From positions 139,287,308 to 139,351,307 of the forward strand of contig OZ023273.1 in NCBI GenBank assembly GCA_964007475.1: a stretch of 64,000 nucleotides of DNA, given 5' to 3'. Below the pieces are notes generated by a model. That model saw only the letters and a list, made by a program, of their open reading frames with translations, was not told the origin of the DNA and made no database searches. The stretch comes from Hybos culiciformis. Lineage: Eukaryota; Arthropoda; Insecta; Diptera; Hybotidae. Below are positions 41,201-55,541 of this stretch, piece after piece. The translations under genes and the position numbers were made by a program. The first letter of the stretch is position 1; each line of letters starts with the position of its first letter.

Positions 41201-44200
41201 TATGAACATTTAGTTTCCCTTAAAGCTAATAATTTAGTGTCGTTGAATTTATTTAATTTTATCCTTTCAAATATATATTATAAATCTTAAAATGTTTTAT
41301 AAAGGTGAAATGTTAAATTAATGGCAAAATATATAAAAAAAAATACACCTCCAATTATTTGGGTATATGATTTTTCTGTGTAATTTTAACCACCAGCACG
41401 AGACCCTATTTAATTACATATGTCTAACTAAAGAGACATGACATCAAAATTATAAAAAAAAAATTAATTTCAACTGTCAATTGAATCTTTTTCATATTCA
41501 TACAGTATGTTGAAAACCCTTTTATAGTAAAAAAAAAATATTCTTTATATAGTGATTTTATTGCATACGGTGAACACCTTTTACCCTCACGCTTATACGC
41601 AACTTTTATTTTATTAAACAATAATTTGATTCATATCCTGTCTGTGAGCCTTTCATAAAAAAAAAATCCTTTTATGATTTTTATTTCTATTATATCTCCC
41701 AATTTTTTTTTTTTATTATGAATGCTGAATTTTATTCTCAGTTGAAGTTTTGATTCCAAATAAAATAACTATATTATAGATTTGCTTTGTTGCAAAGCCT
41801 CTAATAGTTTATAGAAATTCAAGTTCCAGTATCAAAAAGTTTGGTTCTCAATATGCGTTAAATTTAGCCACGTTTGAAGAAAGTATTAGACTATCGAGTT
41901 GTTTACATTGGAATTGTTGAAATAAAATGTCTGGGAAAATTTCAAATATCTAAAATATACTATATGAATTAATTTTAATAAAAATAAAATCCTATCAATT
42001 ATTATATTTGAACAACCACAAAGTCATTATAGAATTTTTTATGCGCACTACGATAAGAAGAACCACAGAAAATACATAAATTTTGACTTTTCTCAAGTAT
42101 GCACACCTGTTTGGTATTCATAATGTTTACTCGTGTGTTAATTTTAACAGAAGAAGTTTCTCAGATGTATAGAAGTATTAAAAGTGCTATATGACTTTTC
42201 AGATTCTTATAGAAAATCAGTCTTGTGGAACCATTTTTTTTTTTGTATTTTAGAGTAATTATCATCACGAACATAAATTAGAGAATTTCGAAAATATAAA
42301 ACAGAGGGTGAATTTATATTTCGATCAAATTATTATGGAAATTTTATATTTATAATTCAGGGTTTTAATCAAGGACTTACTATATAGTGCAGCTAATTCT
42401 ATCATTCCATCTTAAAATTCAACAATCCAAATTTTAATGTTTTAGAACACAATTTCAATTACATTGTTAGCAAATTAAAAAGTCGACATTTTTCATCTAT
42501 GTTATAATCAAGTTTTTGATAATAATATGTATTAAGGACTCTTTATTTTTTCCAATGCCTTCCTTATACAAGTTTCTAAAATTCATTTAATAAAGCAACA
42601 AAACTATATTATACTAAAAAAATTAAACATAATTAAGGAATATAGAATCCTATTTACTTTGATACTATTAAACAGTTTAAAATAATATAATATTTCTCAA
42701 ACAACAACATGATTACTTTCTTTTTAACCTTTAAACTTTCATTTTCATTGCTTTCAATTTAGCAAGAATAAGGATAAAATAACAATTACAAATACAGAAT
42801 AAAAACCATAAAATATGTCTAATATATGTATTAATATTTGTACTCATATATTTTTTTTTTCTTATTTTCAATAGTGTTTACTGACTTTGGTCACCTTATC
42901 AGATACTTTTGATCACAATTTATTTACATTTATATATGTTTTTTATTCATTTCATATGAATATCCTTTGATTGAATTCAGGTGTTTTATTATATCCTCTT
43001 GCACCCGTTAGATACAAAATAGTTAGGGATAACTTTTTATTTATTTTTTTTTGTGGAGGGGTTGAGAACATATATTTATGGTAATTATTTGTACCTATAT
43101 AGAGTAATATACTTTGTTTTCAAAACATTTTACAAATATTTGAATTCCACTTGTATTGTCAATTATATTATTTTTTTTTTGTATGAAAAAGGATAGTTGA
43201 ATACATATATATAAGGAGAAACTAATATTTATATTTTTGTATATTTATTTATTTTTTTTTATTTAGAATTTTTAGTATGAAGGATACTTATTATTTTTAT
43301 TAAATAAACTATAAGTATTTTAGCGGATGACCACTTAAAGCCACTTGTTTTTTGATTAAGGACGAGTTAAGTTCGGAACATCCTAAAAAAAGTTTTTTTT
43401 TTCATTATAGAAATATATAGAAGTTTAATTTTTTAAAATATTATAAACTTAATTAAGATAAAAATTATTATAAAAGTAATTAATATTACAAAAAAAAAAA
43501 AAAAATTACAAAGTTTTGCAATAAAACATTTATAACATATTAAGGAAATAATTTGTTAATTTAATTTTTGTGAAACGTTCTGAGTGTATTTAATAAACTA
43601 TTAAAAAAAAATTTGATTTCAGTTGAATAAATTTTTGGTACAATTTTAACAAATTTAAAAACAATTTCAACAAATATCAAAACTTGAAATTTCTAAAACT
43701 TCTAAAAAGGTTTGTGAAATCTTACAATAAACGAATATAAATTTTATAAAATATAATTTCGATTAATATATGTGTTAAAACTATGGAGTATTTTGTTCGA
43801 ATCAAGATCTTAATTAAGAGAATTAGTTAGAGTCTAAAATTCTAAAAATTAATCTAGTTGACTGAACAAGTAGAATATTGGTGTGAACTACTTACTACCG
43901 TATATCTTTTTCAAAATTCCTTTCGAATTCATCTCATTCAAAGTTACCACAAAAACTATCAAATTACGAAATCAAAAATTGAAAAACCATAATTAAAAAC
44001 TAAATATATATTATATAAATACGAGTATACAATTGTATTAAAATCTTCAAAAAGTAACATCGAATTACATAAAATCGTTGAACATATCAAAACCTAAAAA
44101 AAAAAAAAGGTTCACAAAAATTTCCACCTGATTAATTTTCTTTGTGTCTTAAAAATATAAAACTTGAACAGTAGTAGTTGGAATTAAAACTGCATAAATG

Positions 44201-47200
44201 TACTCAGTGTTAATTTGTGAAATAAATTTTAAAACTTTTGAAAGCGTTTTAAATTGTATATTAGTATTTTTTTTTTATTTTTAATATACATATATTTTTT
44301 TACTATTTCTTTTTGTTTTTGGTGCTAATTTTCAACGGAAATCACCTTCAATTGACATCAGAAATTTAGGTTACCAATATAAATGTTGATTGAAAATAAA
44401 TAAAAAAAAAAACAAAAAAGAAAAACCTTATAGTCATTTAGGTTCATTTGATTTACTACAAAGTATATAAATTTGTTAATGAAAGTGATTTACCAGATTT
44501 GAAGGAAAAAATTATTCATCCTCAACTAATTCTTTAAGAAATAATAACAAAAAAAAAAAATAATAACGATTAAATGTTAAAAAAAAAAAAGCTCTATAAT
44601 TGCCATTCATTGGTGATAAATTTTTTATAGCTTTTATTTTAATTTTTTTTTTCTCTATGTCTTTTATGCTTTATTGATTTTAAAGGCCAAATTTTTTTAT
44701 AATTATTGTCAGTAATAATTAATTATGAATTATAATTCTTTAGCATAGATTTAGGTGATGAATTACTTATTTTTTAATGGGGAAAATATTTTTATTATAA
44801 TATAATAATGCTTAAAAGTAAAGCTTAAACGAGTGTGAAAAATTTATATGAATTTTTTAAATTCAATTTTTCCTTCTGAGATTTATATTTCTAAATTTCC
44901 TTTTAATGTTTGACACATTTTATTATAATTTTAGGTTAATAAAAAAAATTTCTTATTTTCTAGATTTCCATTAAATCATTTGAACTATTTTTCCTTTCTC
45001 ATCAAATGATTCTGATTCGTTTTATTCATATCTTTAAGAGAATAATAACTAAGTAAAGTTAATTTTAGACAGCGATCTGTAAAAAAAAGAACAAAAAAAA
45101 ATTTAACTTTATTAAATTATATATTTTTTATAAAAAAAATCTAGTTATAGTTTAAAAAATATAGTAAGTCTTATTTTGCTTTTTTTTTGGCTACTTAAAA
45201 ATTGTTGTATGGGCTTCCCGCGTTCTAATTTTATTCTTTGAAATAAATAAATAAATATTCATATAATGGAATATAACTATTCACCTGTTCGTCATCTGCC
45301 GACGGCAAATAAATATTTGTCTGAATTTCGATAAAATAAATTATTTCAGCTAGTCACTAGCACTGATAGCTAACTTAGGGTGTAGTCTAATTGAAACGAA
45401 ACACAAAACAAAATATAAAGATTACATGAAAAAATATTGAAAAACATAAACTACGTCAAAGAAAACTTGCATTTTCTCTAATAGTTGGAAAATCCTTGTT
45501 TCAACAACATAAGAAGTAAGACGACATTAAATCGTTTAAAATTAAGAAAAAAAAATTCTGAAATTTTCTTCTTTGTTTTAAAATTTTCTTTTTCTATTTC
45601 TGCAGCTGTAAATTATTTTGATTTTCTTTTACAACAGCCTTATTATAAATGCTTTGCTAACTATACAACAAGGTATAGTTTTTTGTTTTTTTTTTTTAAT
45701 AATGCAACATTAAAACATAATGAAATGCCTGAAGATATGATTTCTAGCAGCAATGAATCATTTTCTAATAAATTTATATAAACATTTTTTTTTCTAAATT
45801 TAACGTTGAATCGATTTTTTTTTTTTTTAATTTAAGTAGAATGGTAAAACGGTGATAATAAACGCAAAATATAATGTTGTTTTATATGAACTCTTGTTGT
45901 TTGGGTCATATAGGTAGCCTTTGGGTGGATTTCTACTAACAAACACTTATTGTTTAATTTTATTCTTAAATTATAAATATATACACCATAGATTTAAGAT
46001 TGAAGATGAATTTTATTTTTTTGTACATACTAACTTATATTTTATGAATGAAAATATAAGATTTTAATGCAATTCAGAAAAAATGTGCAACGATGTTATT
46101 TTGTTACAAATATCGAAATTTATGTAGTGTTTTCTATATATATGATAGATTTATTCTAACTTCTTTTGAACAGATCTTAATAAAGCCAAGACGATCACAA
46201 TAAAATAAATGGCACAAATAGAAAAGCTTAAAACTATCTTTAATTTATCGCTTGAAATAGTCTAAAACTCAACTCTCAATACCTCTAAAATTTCAAGAAC
46301 ATGAATTCGATTTACTGATTTTAAGTGAATGATTTCGATTATTCGGTTAAAATTTGATTTATATGTTGAAAAAAATATTATTTAAAATTTATAACGTAGA
46401 ACTAAAATATTCTAATAAAATAGAATAAATTGAAAAATATACATAACTTATAAAAATATACATAACTTATAAAATAAAAAAAAAGTGATTGCAAAATTTC
46501 AATGCTCACTGAATTACTTTATCTTTTCAAGAATGGAAATTATAAATAATAGATTCATAAGCATAATAACTTTATATGTAATAGTTTTACATAGTACCAA
46601 CATAAATATATGTATATAGGTAGTTATATTTAAGAGCATGAAATTTTTTTAAACAAGATGAATATAAATGTACATTTTGAATGAAATTGGAAAAATGTTA
46701 ATCACAAAGATCAGATTTATGGTTCATTGATTATTATTTTTTTCTTGATAAAAATTCTTTCTTATTATACAAACTATTCAAATTCATATTGAAGAGTTTG
46801 TAAGATAATTACGAAAATAATAACATCTTTTTCTTAATATATTTTTTTTTTTCATTATTATGTATTGCAGGATCTCAACATAGTGGTACAACTGGAGAAG
46901 ATGATTTTAATACATCCAATGATCTTGACAATAGTTATAATAGTAAATTAAATGAATTTAATAATTTAAATAATAATAATTCTAGTAGTAAATTAAATAA
47001 TAACAATAATAATAACAATAATAATAACAATCATAGTGTTATTAAAAAACAAGAACAAGAATCTGATGACGAAGAAGGTATTGATTTTCGTTGTGTTGTC
47101 TGTGAAAGACAATGTCATGATATTGACCAGTAAGTATATGATTTTTAAATATAACAGATATTAGTTAATTTACAGAACTGAATTTAATTTTTTAATACTG

Positions 47201-50200
47201 AGATTATTTTTGTCGGTCTCTAAAATGAAGTCTTGTCTTTAGAAACTCTTAATATTTATTTCCATACAGGTATACCTTCAAAAATGAATAGACTGGAAAT
47301 ATATTATCAAGTCGTATATTCTATTTTTGTTAAATTAAATAATTATTGGAAAAAAAATATATTAAATATAATTTTTGTTTAATGTTCACTTATACCTTGT
47401 TCGCATTATAATTTGAATTCCACTTATATTCCGGAAAACAAATTGCCGTTCGCATTACAAAATTTGATGAGAACTGGAATTTGATGGTGTGAAAAAAAAA
47501 ATTGAGAAAGAGAAAAAGTTTTTGTTGTTGAAAATTTTGACTTTTTATCTCGCTTGTTATCAATTTTATTTTGTTTTTTTTTCATTTTGACTCGAATTTG
47601 ACAAAAAAATTGTTGCCAACTATAACAAAATTTCAAAAAATGAGTGAAAATAACTAGAAATGTAGAATTCTAACCCTGACAAACTAGAATATGAAAGTGG
47701 AATATACATATTCCGGAATATTTTTTTATATGAAAAATCCAGTTCATATTCCTGAAATATTCCGGATAACAGCATATTCCACTAATATTCTCCTAATGCG
47801 AACACCATATTACATTATTTTCTTGACAAATGATGAAAAATATTGATATTCATGACAAAATTATGGGGCCAAAAAAAAGGCGGACATAAAAATATTGAAG
47901 ACAAAAAAAGAATATATAAAAAACCTAATAATAATATTTGTTCAACATTAATAAAATACAATAAAAATAAATTTTTATGAAAATGAAAAATAATGTAATA
48001 TCAATATTAGTTTATCATATTTATTATTTAAAAGGCCCATCAGGGACATCATTTACACCTATCCATTATTGTTGTTATTAGTATTATAAGCTTAATTTTT
48101 GTTTCGACATTAGAATATTATACGTCATATATATTTTTTTGGATTATTCATAATTCATAAATATGTTTGTTTACCAATATAATTATATTTTACATTAAGA
48201 AATTAGTATTATATTGTTGTCATTTGAAAGCTCCTATTTGGAATACAAAATACATTTTAGATATTTGTATAATTTTTGCTAAATATTTCAGACATTAGAT
48301 TTTTTTTTTGTTTGGTTTAATGGTATATTGAAAGAGTCATCAATTATTTTAATTAATGAACATTAAATAAAAAAAATTCAAGCTTTTGGAAAACCCAGAA
48401 ATGTCTCAGGTATAAATTTCGACAAAATGGGATTAAAGATACATTGTATAAATTTATTTAATTTCCCTAATTATCCCTGATAGCTACATTGTTAATTATT
48501 ATTAAAGGCAATATTGGGTTTTTTAGTGCAATAAAATAATTAAATTCACAAATATATACAATAAATACATTTATACATTCATATGTTATAGGCGTAGTAT
48601 TTTTTTTCCAAAAATGAAGAACTAATTATTCGACTCATAAAAAAGCCAATGATCGAAACATTACAAGACGTTGAGAATATTCAATTTATAATGTTTAAAT
48701 GACGATGGAATTAATAATTAGTTTTTTTTATTTCACTGCCAAAATGAAAACATTTTTTTTTTTGTAAAAGTAAAATAGAATGTTTATCAACAAAAGTATA
48801 GTATTGTTAATATGAAATAATTATTGAAAATTATGGTTGAATTTTGTATGAAACAATATTTTCATTGTGTTAAATAAACATTTTTATTGACGGTCATCCC
48901 ACTCATAATTTAATACCCCTATATAATTAAAATAAATAATTCAAAGTTTAAGTTAAAGGGTTTCAACACATAAATATAATATATAAGTAATATAATTTTC
49001 TTAATAGAGAAACTATTAAAATTATATATATTTCTAATAGTGTTATTAGGTAAATTTTTTATTTTCTATTTTTGACATAATTGGGGCTTGTTTCTCAATA
49101 TTGATCAGAAAAATTATTAAAACTTTAGTTTTAAAAAAATTATAGATTTCAATGAACATTTTTCGAAATTGGTCCTACATTTGAAAGATTTTTGATGATC
49201 TATACAGTCAAACCTGTTTTTGTGTCAAACCTAGTTATTTCTTTTATCGATAATTTCGTCAATTATGTTCCAATTTGATTGATTCTTTCATACACCGCCC
49301 AAAAAAAGATCGCACAAAAACAGGTTTGAGTGTATTTGATTTCTCAATATTATCCTATTCTTATACTTCTATTACTTGAATTTATCTTCTTTAGAACATT
49401 TTTAAGTGCGATAAAAAAAATTGTTTGATATTTAGAAATAAAGATTTTTATTAAATACCCAATTAAATAACATATACATATAAATGATAATCTTAAAGGT
49501 GGAGTTTTCTGTTTTTTTTTTTGAAACAAAAAAATAATTGGGGGAGCTGAAATTGTAACAATAAGAAATTTACCAATTATCACTTTAATAATTTATGTAG
49601 AAAATATTTTTTAATTGATTGTCTTCAGCGACAATAAATTTTATTAATATTCATAAGTTTATTGATTAAAAAAAAAAAACTATTAACTTATACATGTAAT
49701 TACAGATAAATAAATTTTTCATATGATATTCATTATTCGGAATGGAAGTTTTTTTCTTAATTTGAGATATTTTTGTGTGAAATTCAAGTTTACTAAACTG
49801 CTGCTTAACTAAATATAACATCGGCTACTAAATTTTAGTTTTCCAGTTGAGTACCAACCGAACCAATCTTCATTCTGAAAATATGCGGATTTGTTAAAAA
49901 CCCATATTAAATCAAAAAAATGTTTTTGCTTTAGTCAGATAAATTTAATTTTAATTAAACATTTTATATATAAATTAAATTAGCACATTGATAAATAACA
50001 AATTTTTATAAAATATACACTTATAGATCTATAGAGATTTTTTTTTACATTGATTCCCTACAATATTTTTTTTCGTTAAATTTACTTTTAAAATGACATT
50101 AGAAAATATTAATTTTTAATTCTTAAATTTATTAAGTATTTAAATTGTTTTCATTATTTATTATACTGTCATTTTCCATGTTCTTAATTTGGCGGTCATT

Positions 50201-53200
50201 GCTTTTATGATGATTCTCCTTATCAATACCACAATTATTTACAACATTTTTTTGTTTTTTCATTACTTTTCGTACTATTGGTGAACCTTCTACCAATGTA
50301 TTCCATAATTTTTCTCGATACATTAAAGCTTCTTCCATTAACAATTTCTCAGATCTTTTCTGACGATACACAAATTTTCCATTTTCATTAATATACATTT
50401 CTTTTAACATTTTTTTTCGTTCACGAATTTTTTGTAATTGTATAATTTTCCTCAAGATTTCAAATTTTGCATGATAATATTTCGGTGTATTGCGTTTTTT
50501 AAGATCTCCTCTATAAGTAAAAAAAATATCTGAACAAATTCTTAAATTCATTTTGGATTCTTCTATCATCTCGGATTGATGTGAATAGTCTGAATTTCGA
50601 AAATTAATTAATTATTGAAGTTAAATGTAACATTACTTAAATACTAAATTCTTAGGTATGGAAAAAAGTTATCCTTTTTTTCTTAAAGTAACCCTAATAC
50701 TAATAAATACTTTTTTATTGTTAAATATTATCAATTTATTTGTTTACGCTTAATCCTACCTTTTTGGTGGCCCTTTTTATCATTAAACTGTTTATTTAAG
50801 TTTAGGATGGATTAATTATTTATTATTATTTCTTAAATTGATGCAATTCTCAATTAGCTACCTGTTTTTTTCCAGTTAATTGCATCCCTGTTAGGATTTC
50901 AAAAATTAAATTTTATTACCTTTAGGTAATTAGTTATGCAAATGTTAAATTTTTTTTATTATCATTAATTGATAATGTTATTTTCTGAGTAATTGATCTA
51001 TATATAAAAATTAAAAAAAAATTTTTAATTAAAACTTTAAAATTCTTTACCAAAAATTTTTTATTTACTATATATTCAATTTCGTGTAAATAAACGAATT
51101 TTATCATTGTATTTAAATCAGAAATAAAAATGAATTTTTGTAAAAATTGCACGATAAAGTACCATTAATTATCATTTGTTTTAAAATTTTCAACACCAAT
51201 TTAAGTTATTATGTATAGCATTCATGAGGAAAACAAATTGACATTCTCATTACAATTATGAAAATTTGCATTTTGTTAACACATAACTAGTAGTTTTCCC
51301 TCAAGAACTAAAAACGAAATATGTACAGTTGAATTTTTCTTTTGGAACGAACATTTTTATTATACGTTTTAAATCGAGCTTTAAATTATGAGATTAAATA
51401 ACATGAAACTGCAAAATATTATATACAAAGATTTTGTTTTAAATAAGATTAGTTAATCTAAAAGCAAACACTTGGAAAAGGTTGAATTTTCCGTTAACGC
51501 ACATCAGATAAATCGTGAACGTGATTTTATATCATGTTACTGAAATTTCCAACCCCGTTGTTGAGCAAATTGACTTAGTAATAATAATAGGCTTAGGATA
51601 AAATATAAAGACATTAGATAAGACTATCAATGTTGACGTTTTCATTAATCATTAATGTTCTCCGGACTCATAATTATATATCATCATTGAGGTTTCTGCA
51701 AATCTCCGTCTTTTACAATTATTTTTAATTTAAATCAAAATAATCTTTTAAGTTTTCAAACGTTGTATGTATGAATCTTACTTACCACCGCATGTCTAAA
51801 GTAATCATATCAAGATTTATGGTTTTTGGTTAAAAGGAAAATCTAAATGTAATGCAAACATAAACCATTTTATGTTTGTTTGCAAAATAGTTTTTTTTTC
51901 ACCTGAAATATTGTACAATTTACAAGTTACAGACATAAGCTTTTTCATGGGTGTTATATATAATTCTTGTAGTGTTACATTAATTAACCTTATAGGCATT
52001 TTTTTTGTTTTCTTTATAACAAACGTGTTGATATGTTTTTCTGATTTGAGGAAATATTTTAATTTTGAATGGATTTGTTATGTTTCACAATTGTACGAAT
52101 TAATTGACATTAACACATTATCTTCAGAAATTGCAAATTAATGGTACATGTTTATTTGTGAACTACTATTCTATGTAAATATTTAAATCTTTACTTTTTA
52201 GTCATTGCAGTATAATGAGAAAATATATTGGTCTATGATGATGACCTGTAAAATTCCCAATTTATTCTTATTGGTTGTTCTTTAACATTTCAAAACTGAA
52301 CTTTATTATTGAGCGTGACTACGAGGAATTAATTTTTTTACGATAAGAGGGTTCTCATGATTCATTCGGTGAAGATTTTTATCAATGACAGTTTAGAGAA
52401 TAAACGATTGATTGAAAATTTTATTCTTTTTACACACTAAGCTCTGTTACTCTTTAATAAATGAATCTAAAGAAAATAAATTTTTATTTTATACATGGAG
52501 TATATTCAAAATGAAATATTTAAAATTTCATATGATGGTCAATTTGCACGGAAGTCTGCGTGATATCTTTATAAAATAATGCACATATTTTTAGAATAAC
52601 TCAAGGGGAAAAACCAGTATAACGTTACAGTTTGTAATGTGATAAAACTTTAAATTACAGATTTCGCTAGAATTAGCATAAAAAAAAAACTTAATTAAAA
52701 AAAAAAACACAAAATTCATGTATACATTTATTTTTTAGTATTCTATTGCATGTGGTCTAAATTTCCAAATGACATTTTATACAAAACATAATATTAAGTC
52801 AAGGATAAATTTTTCTATATGCTTGTTCGTTGATCATTTTGAAATATTTTCAATCATATAAAATGTAAGTTTCATCCATTCTCTCTATGCTGTTTGGAAG
52901 AAATGTTAATGAGTTTCGGAGGGATATCGTAATTTTAATTGTTCACACTAATAATATTATAGTTTTAGAAAACATAAAATTAAAATACCTAAATTTTAAA
53001 TTTCACCAGTTCAAAAATTCTGAGAGTAAACTACTTAGATCGGTTGTAGAATATAAAAATACAAAAATTGCACTTTTAACATTTAATTATATATACATAC
53101 ATATGTACAGACAGACACTGTATGTAAAATTTATTATAAATATAATATTGACAATTTCTAATAGAATATAGAAAAAAAATTATTAATATTATATTTATTT

Positions 53201-55495
53201 CTTGTCTTGTTGAAAATTAAAAACTTATACCATAGAGAAATAATAATATTTCATTCACAATTATTTATGTCATTTTTTCACAATTATATAAAGTGGTTTT
53301 TCATATTTTCCATTATATTTAATTTTTGTGATTGTTCAAAAATGTACTTTTTTTTTTATTAATAATTCATGATTTAATGATGTGTAGAAGAGGATAATTT
53401 AAATTAACAATTAAATTTCGATTTTCAACACGCAATGCAACTTTATCGCAAAATCATCTAAAATGAATAAAAAAAAAAAAAAAAATTTGAACAAAATATT
53501 AAAACTAATATTCATCTAAGTCAATAATTATTAACCATCAATGCACCCCTCTGAAAAACAATACATACTTACCCTTAGTTAAATTTTGAATAAAAAACTT
53601 ATTGTAAATTTATATAAATTTTATATTAAAAAAAAAAACTATTCTAGTGTTAACGATCAAATTTACGTGTCGTCCTCGATTTATTTGTTTAAGCTTTTGA
53701 ATATTTTATAAACTACAATTTCATATTTGAATTAAATTGAAAAAAAAAAATAGTATTTTTTCAGGGACGACTCAACTAATTTTAGGGTAAGATGCTTGTA
53801 ACTTACCTTTTTCATTGTTGTCTGTAAGACTGTTTGACAACGATAAAACGTTTGTTATGCGGGGAAGAATAAAAAAAATATGTTACAATAATAGACTAAT
53901 CCGCTTAAAAACTGGGGCGTTATAACCATAATAGTTTTGTATCAAAATTTTTTACTACTAACTAAATGATATATGGTTTCTGGTCTATTAAATTATGGAA
54001 ATTGCTGTCGAACACAATAGCTTTTTTCGTTTTATTCTTGAATTACTTTTTATTTTTCATTGCTTTGGTATATTTCGTTTAATCGCACCTTTTTATTAAA
54101 GTCAACACTGACGTTCGCTCAACCGTTAACTCTTTTTCTATATTTTTTTTAGTAAAGGATTCTTATAATTTGAACTAAATATTTATTATTGTTGTGAGTA
54201 CCTGCACCTTAAAATAGAATCAATAGTTAATTGTTACTTATATTTGAAATAATCGTCTGTTTTTACTCTTTAGTGCATATTATTATTGAAGAACCAGAAG
54301 TGTGTCATATTTCCGGTGTTAAAATCTATTTATAAATTATGTGAATCGAACCATATGTATTCTTTGCCATTGAATGAATTGTTTTTATTTTTTTTATTCA
54401 TTTTGGTTATTTACATGATTTATCATATTTAGATGATCTCAAAAAAAGAAAAAAAAAAACTGAAACGTCTAATTGGTAATTAAATTTGACGTACAGTACA
54501 TTTTCAATAATATATCTGATAAGAAATCCTTTCAAATAAATTAAAGCTTGAAATGAAAAATAAAAGAATTATTATAATTTTATTGATTTATTTTCAATTA
54601 ATGGTTATAGTGAATGTAGATTGGTCAAATCAATTTTTCAAATGAAAAAATTATTTTTTTTATTAATTTATTAAATTAAATTTCAAATTATTATAATTGT
54701 ATTTAATCCTGAGGATAGAAAAAAGTGTATTAAGTTCAACAGGTTTTTGGTTTAATAAAATAAAATGTTGCAATTTGACACAATAAAGATGGTCTACATT
54801 ATACTGTTACCATAATAACTCTTATATTTTATATGAAACTAACTATTATAAGGTGGTAAATCTGTTTTAAGTTCTGATAGTGCATCGTTATAATATTTAA
54901 TTCATACATAAAATAGTATTAAACTTTTTTAATATATTATAAATGTTAATTTATTTTTTCAGCTTAGATGATCATCTCGTTGCTACCCATCATTATCCAA
55001 AAGATAGTTTTCGTTGTGAATTATGCTCAAAAGGTTATTGCTATCGACCATCATTACTTAGACATCGTGCATTATCTCACGGTGAATTAAGAAAATATCC
55101 TTGTGAAAATTGTTCTAAGGTGAGTGGCAGAAAGGTGAATATCTACAATTTACGTATGTAGCGTGGTTTATTAGAAAGTATATAAATTATTTTATTTTTT
55201 TATATGATTTAAAAACAGAAAAAAATATGTAAATTATGCTTCCTGGTTTAGTCATTGTCGTCAATAATTTATAGATTCTTGAATCTGGAAATCTTACGAT
55301 AACATTGTTATTGTGTTCTTTTACTGGCTATTATGTTAACCATCATATAGTATGTGTTCGAAATTCATATTTATAATTATTTAATAATATTGATAAAATA
55401 ATTTGACTAATCGACTGGAAAATTTTGGTTAATAATATTTTTTTTACGGATTTATATGGTTAAAACCGGCTAAGTATTCATCATTAACAATAAAA

Positions 55496-55541
<46 letters not shown>

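Larger units (their letters stand above)
47130..54962 (+). other. ham: ham intron D/E, 7833 bp, with two MITEs and an antisense ORF
   Basis: GT-AG intron splitting zinc finger 1. It contains a MITE at 47398-47804, a 128-bp MITE at 49205-49332 and a 145-codon antisense ORF at 50132-50569, each listed separately. The remainder (50600-54962) is AT-rich with no recognisable feature; open frames near 51872-52141 and 52887-53171 look like composition artefacts. Confidence 0.75.

Noticed and set aside
45485..45781. 98-codon + strand ORF in intron C/D
   Set aside because: Composition is Phe/Asn/Lys/Ser-rich with no motif; one frame of this length is about what chance gives at this A+T content.
29230..46870. 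Near-equal lengths of introns A/B (8495) and C/D (8500) as a duplication
   Set aside because: The two introns show no sequence similarity by eye and carry different elements, so the lengths are coincidental.
52552..52561. AAGTCTGCGT matching the Tc1-like motif at 25101
   Set aside because: Only 10 bases match and there is no TA-flanked end or inverted partner nearby.
52887..53171. 94-codon + strand ORF
   Set aside because: No motif, Ile/Asn/Lys-rich, and expected by chance.
54943..55161. Open frame starting at ATG 54943, as a separate small zinc-finger protein or PR-less ham start
   Set aside because: The ATG lies in the intron's polypyrimidine end and the frame ends in the next intron. 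The finger sequence is fully explained by spliced exon E.
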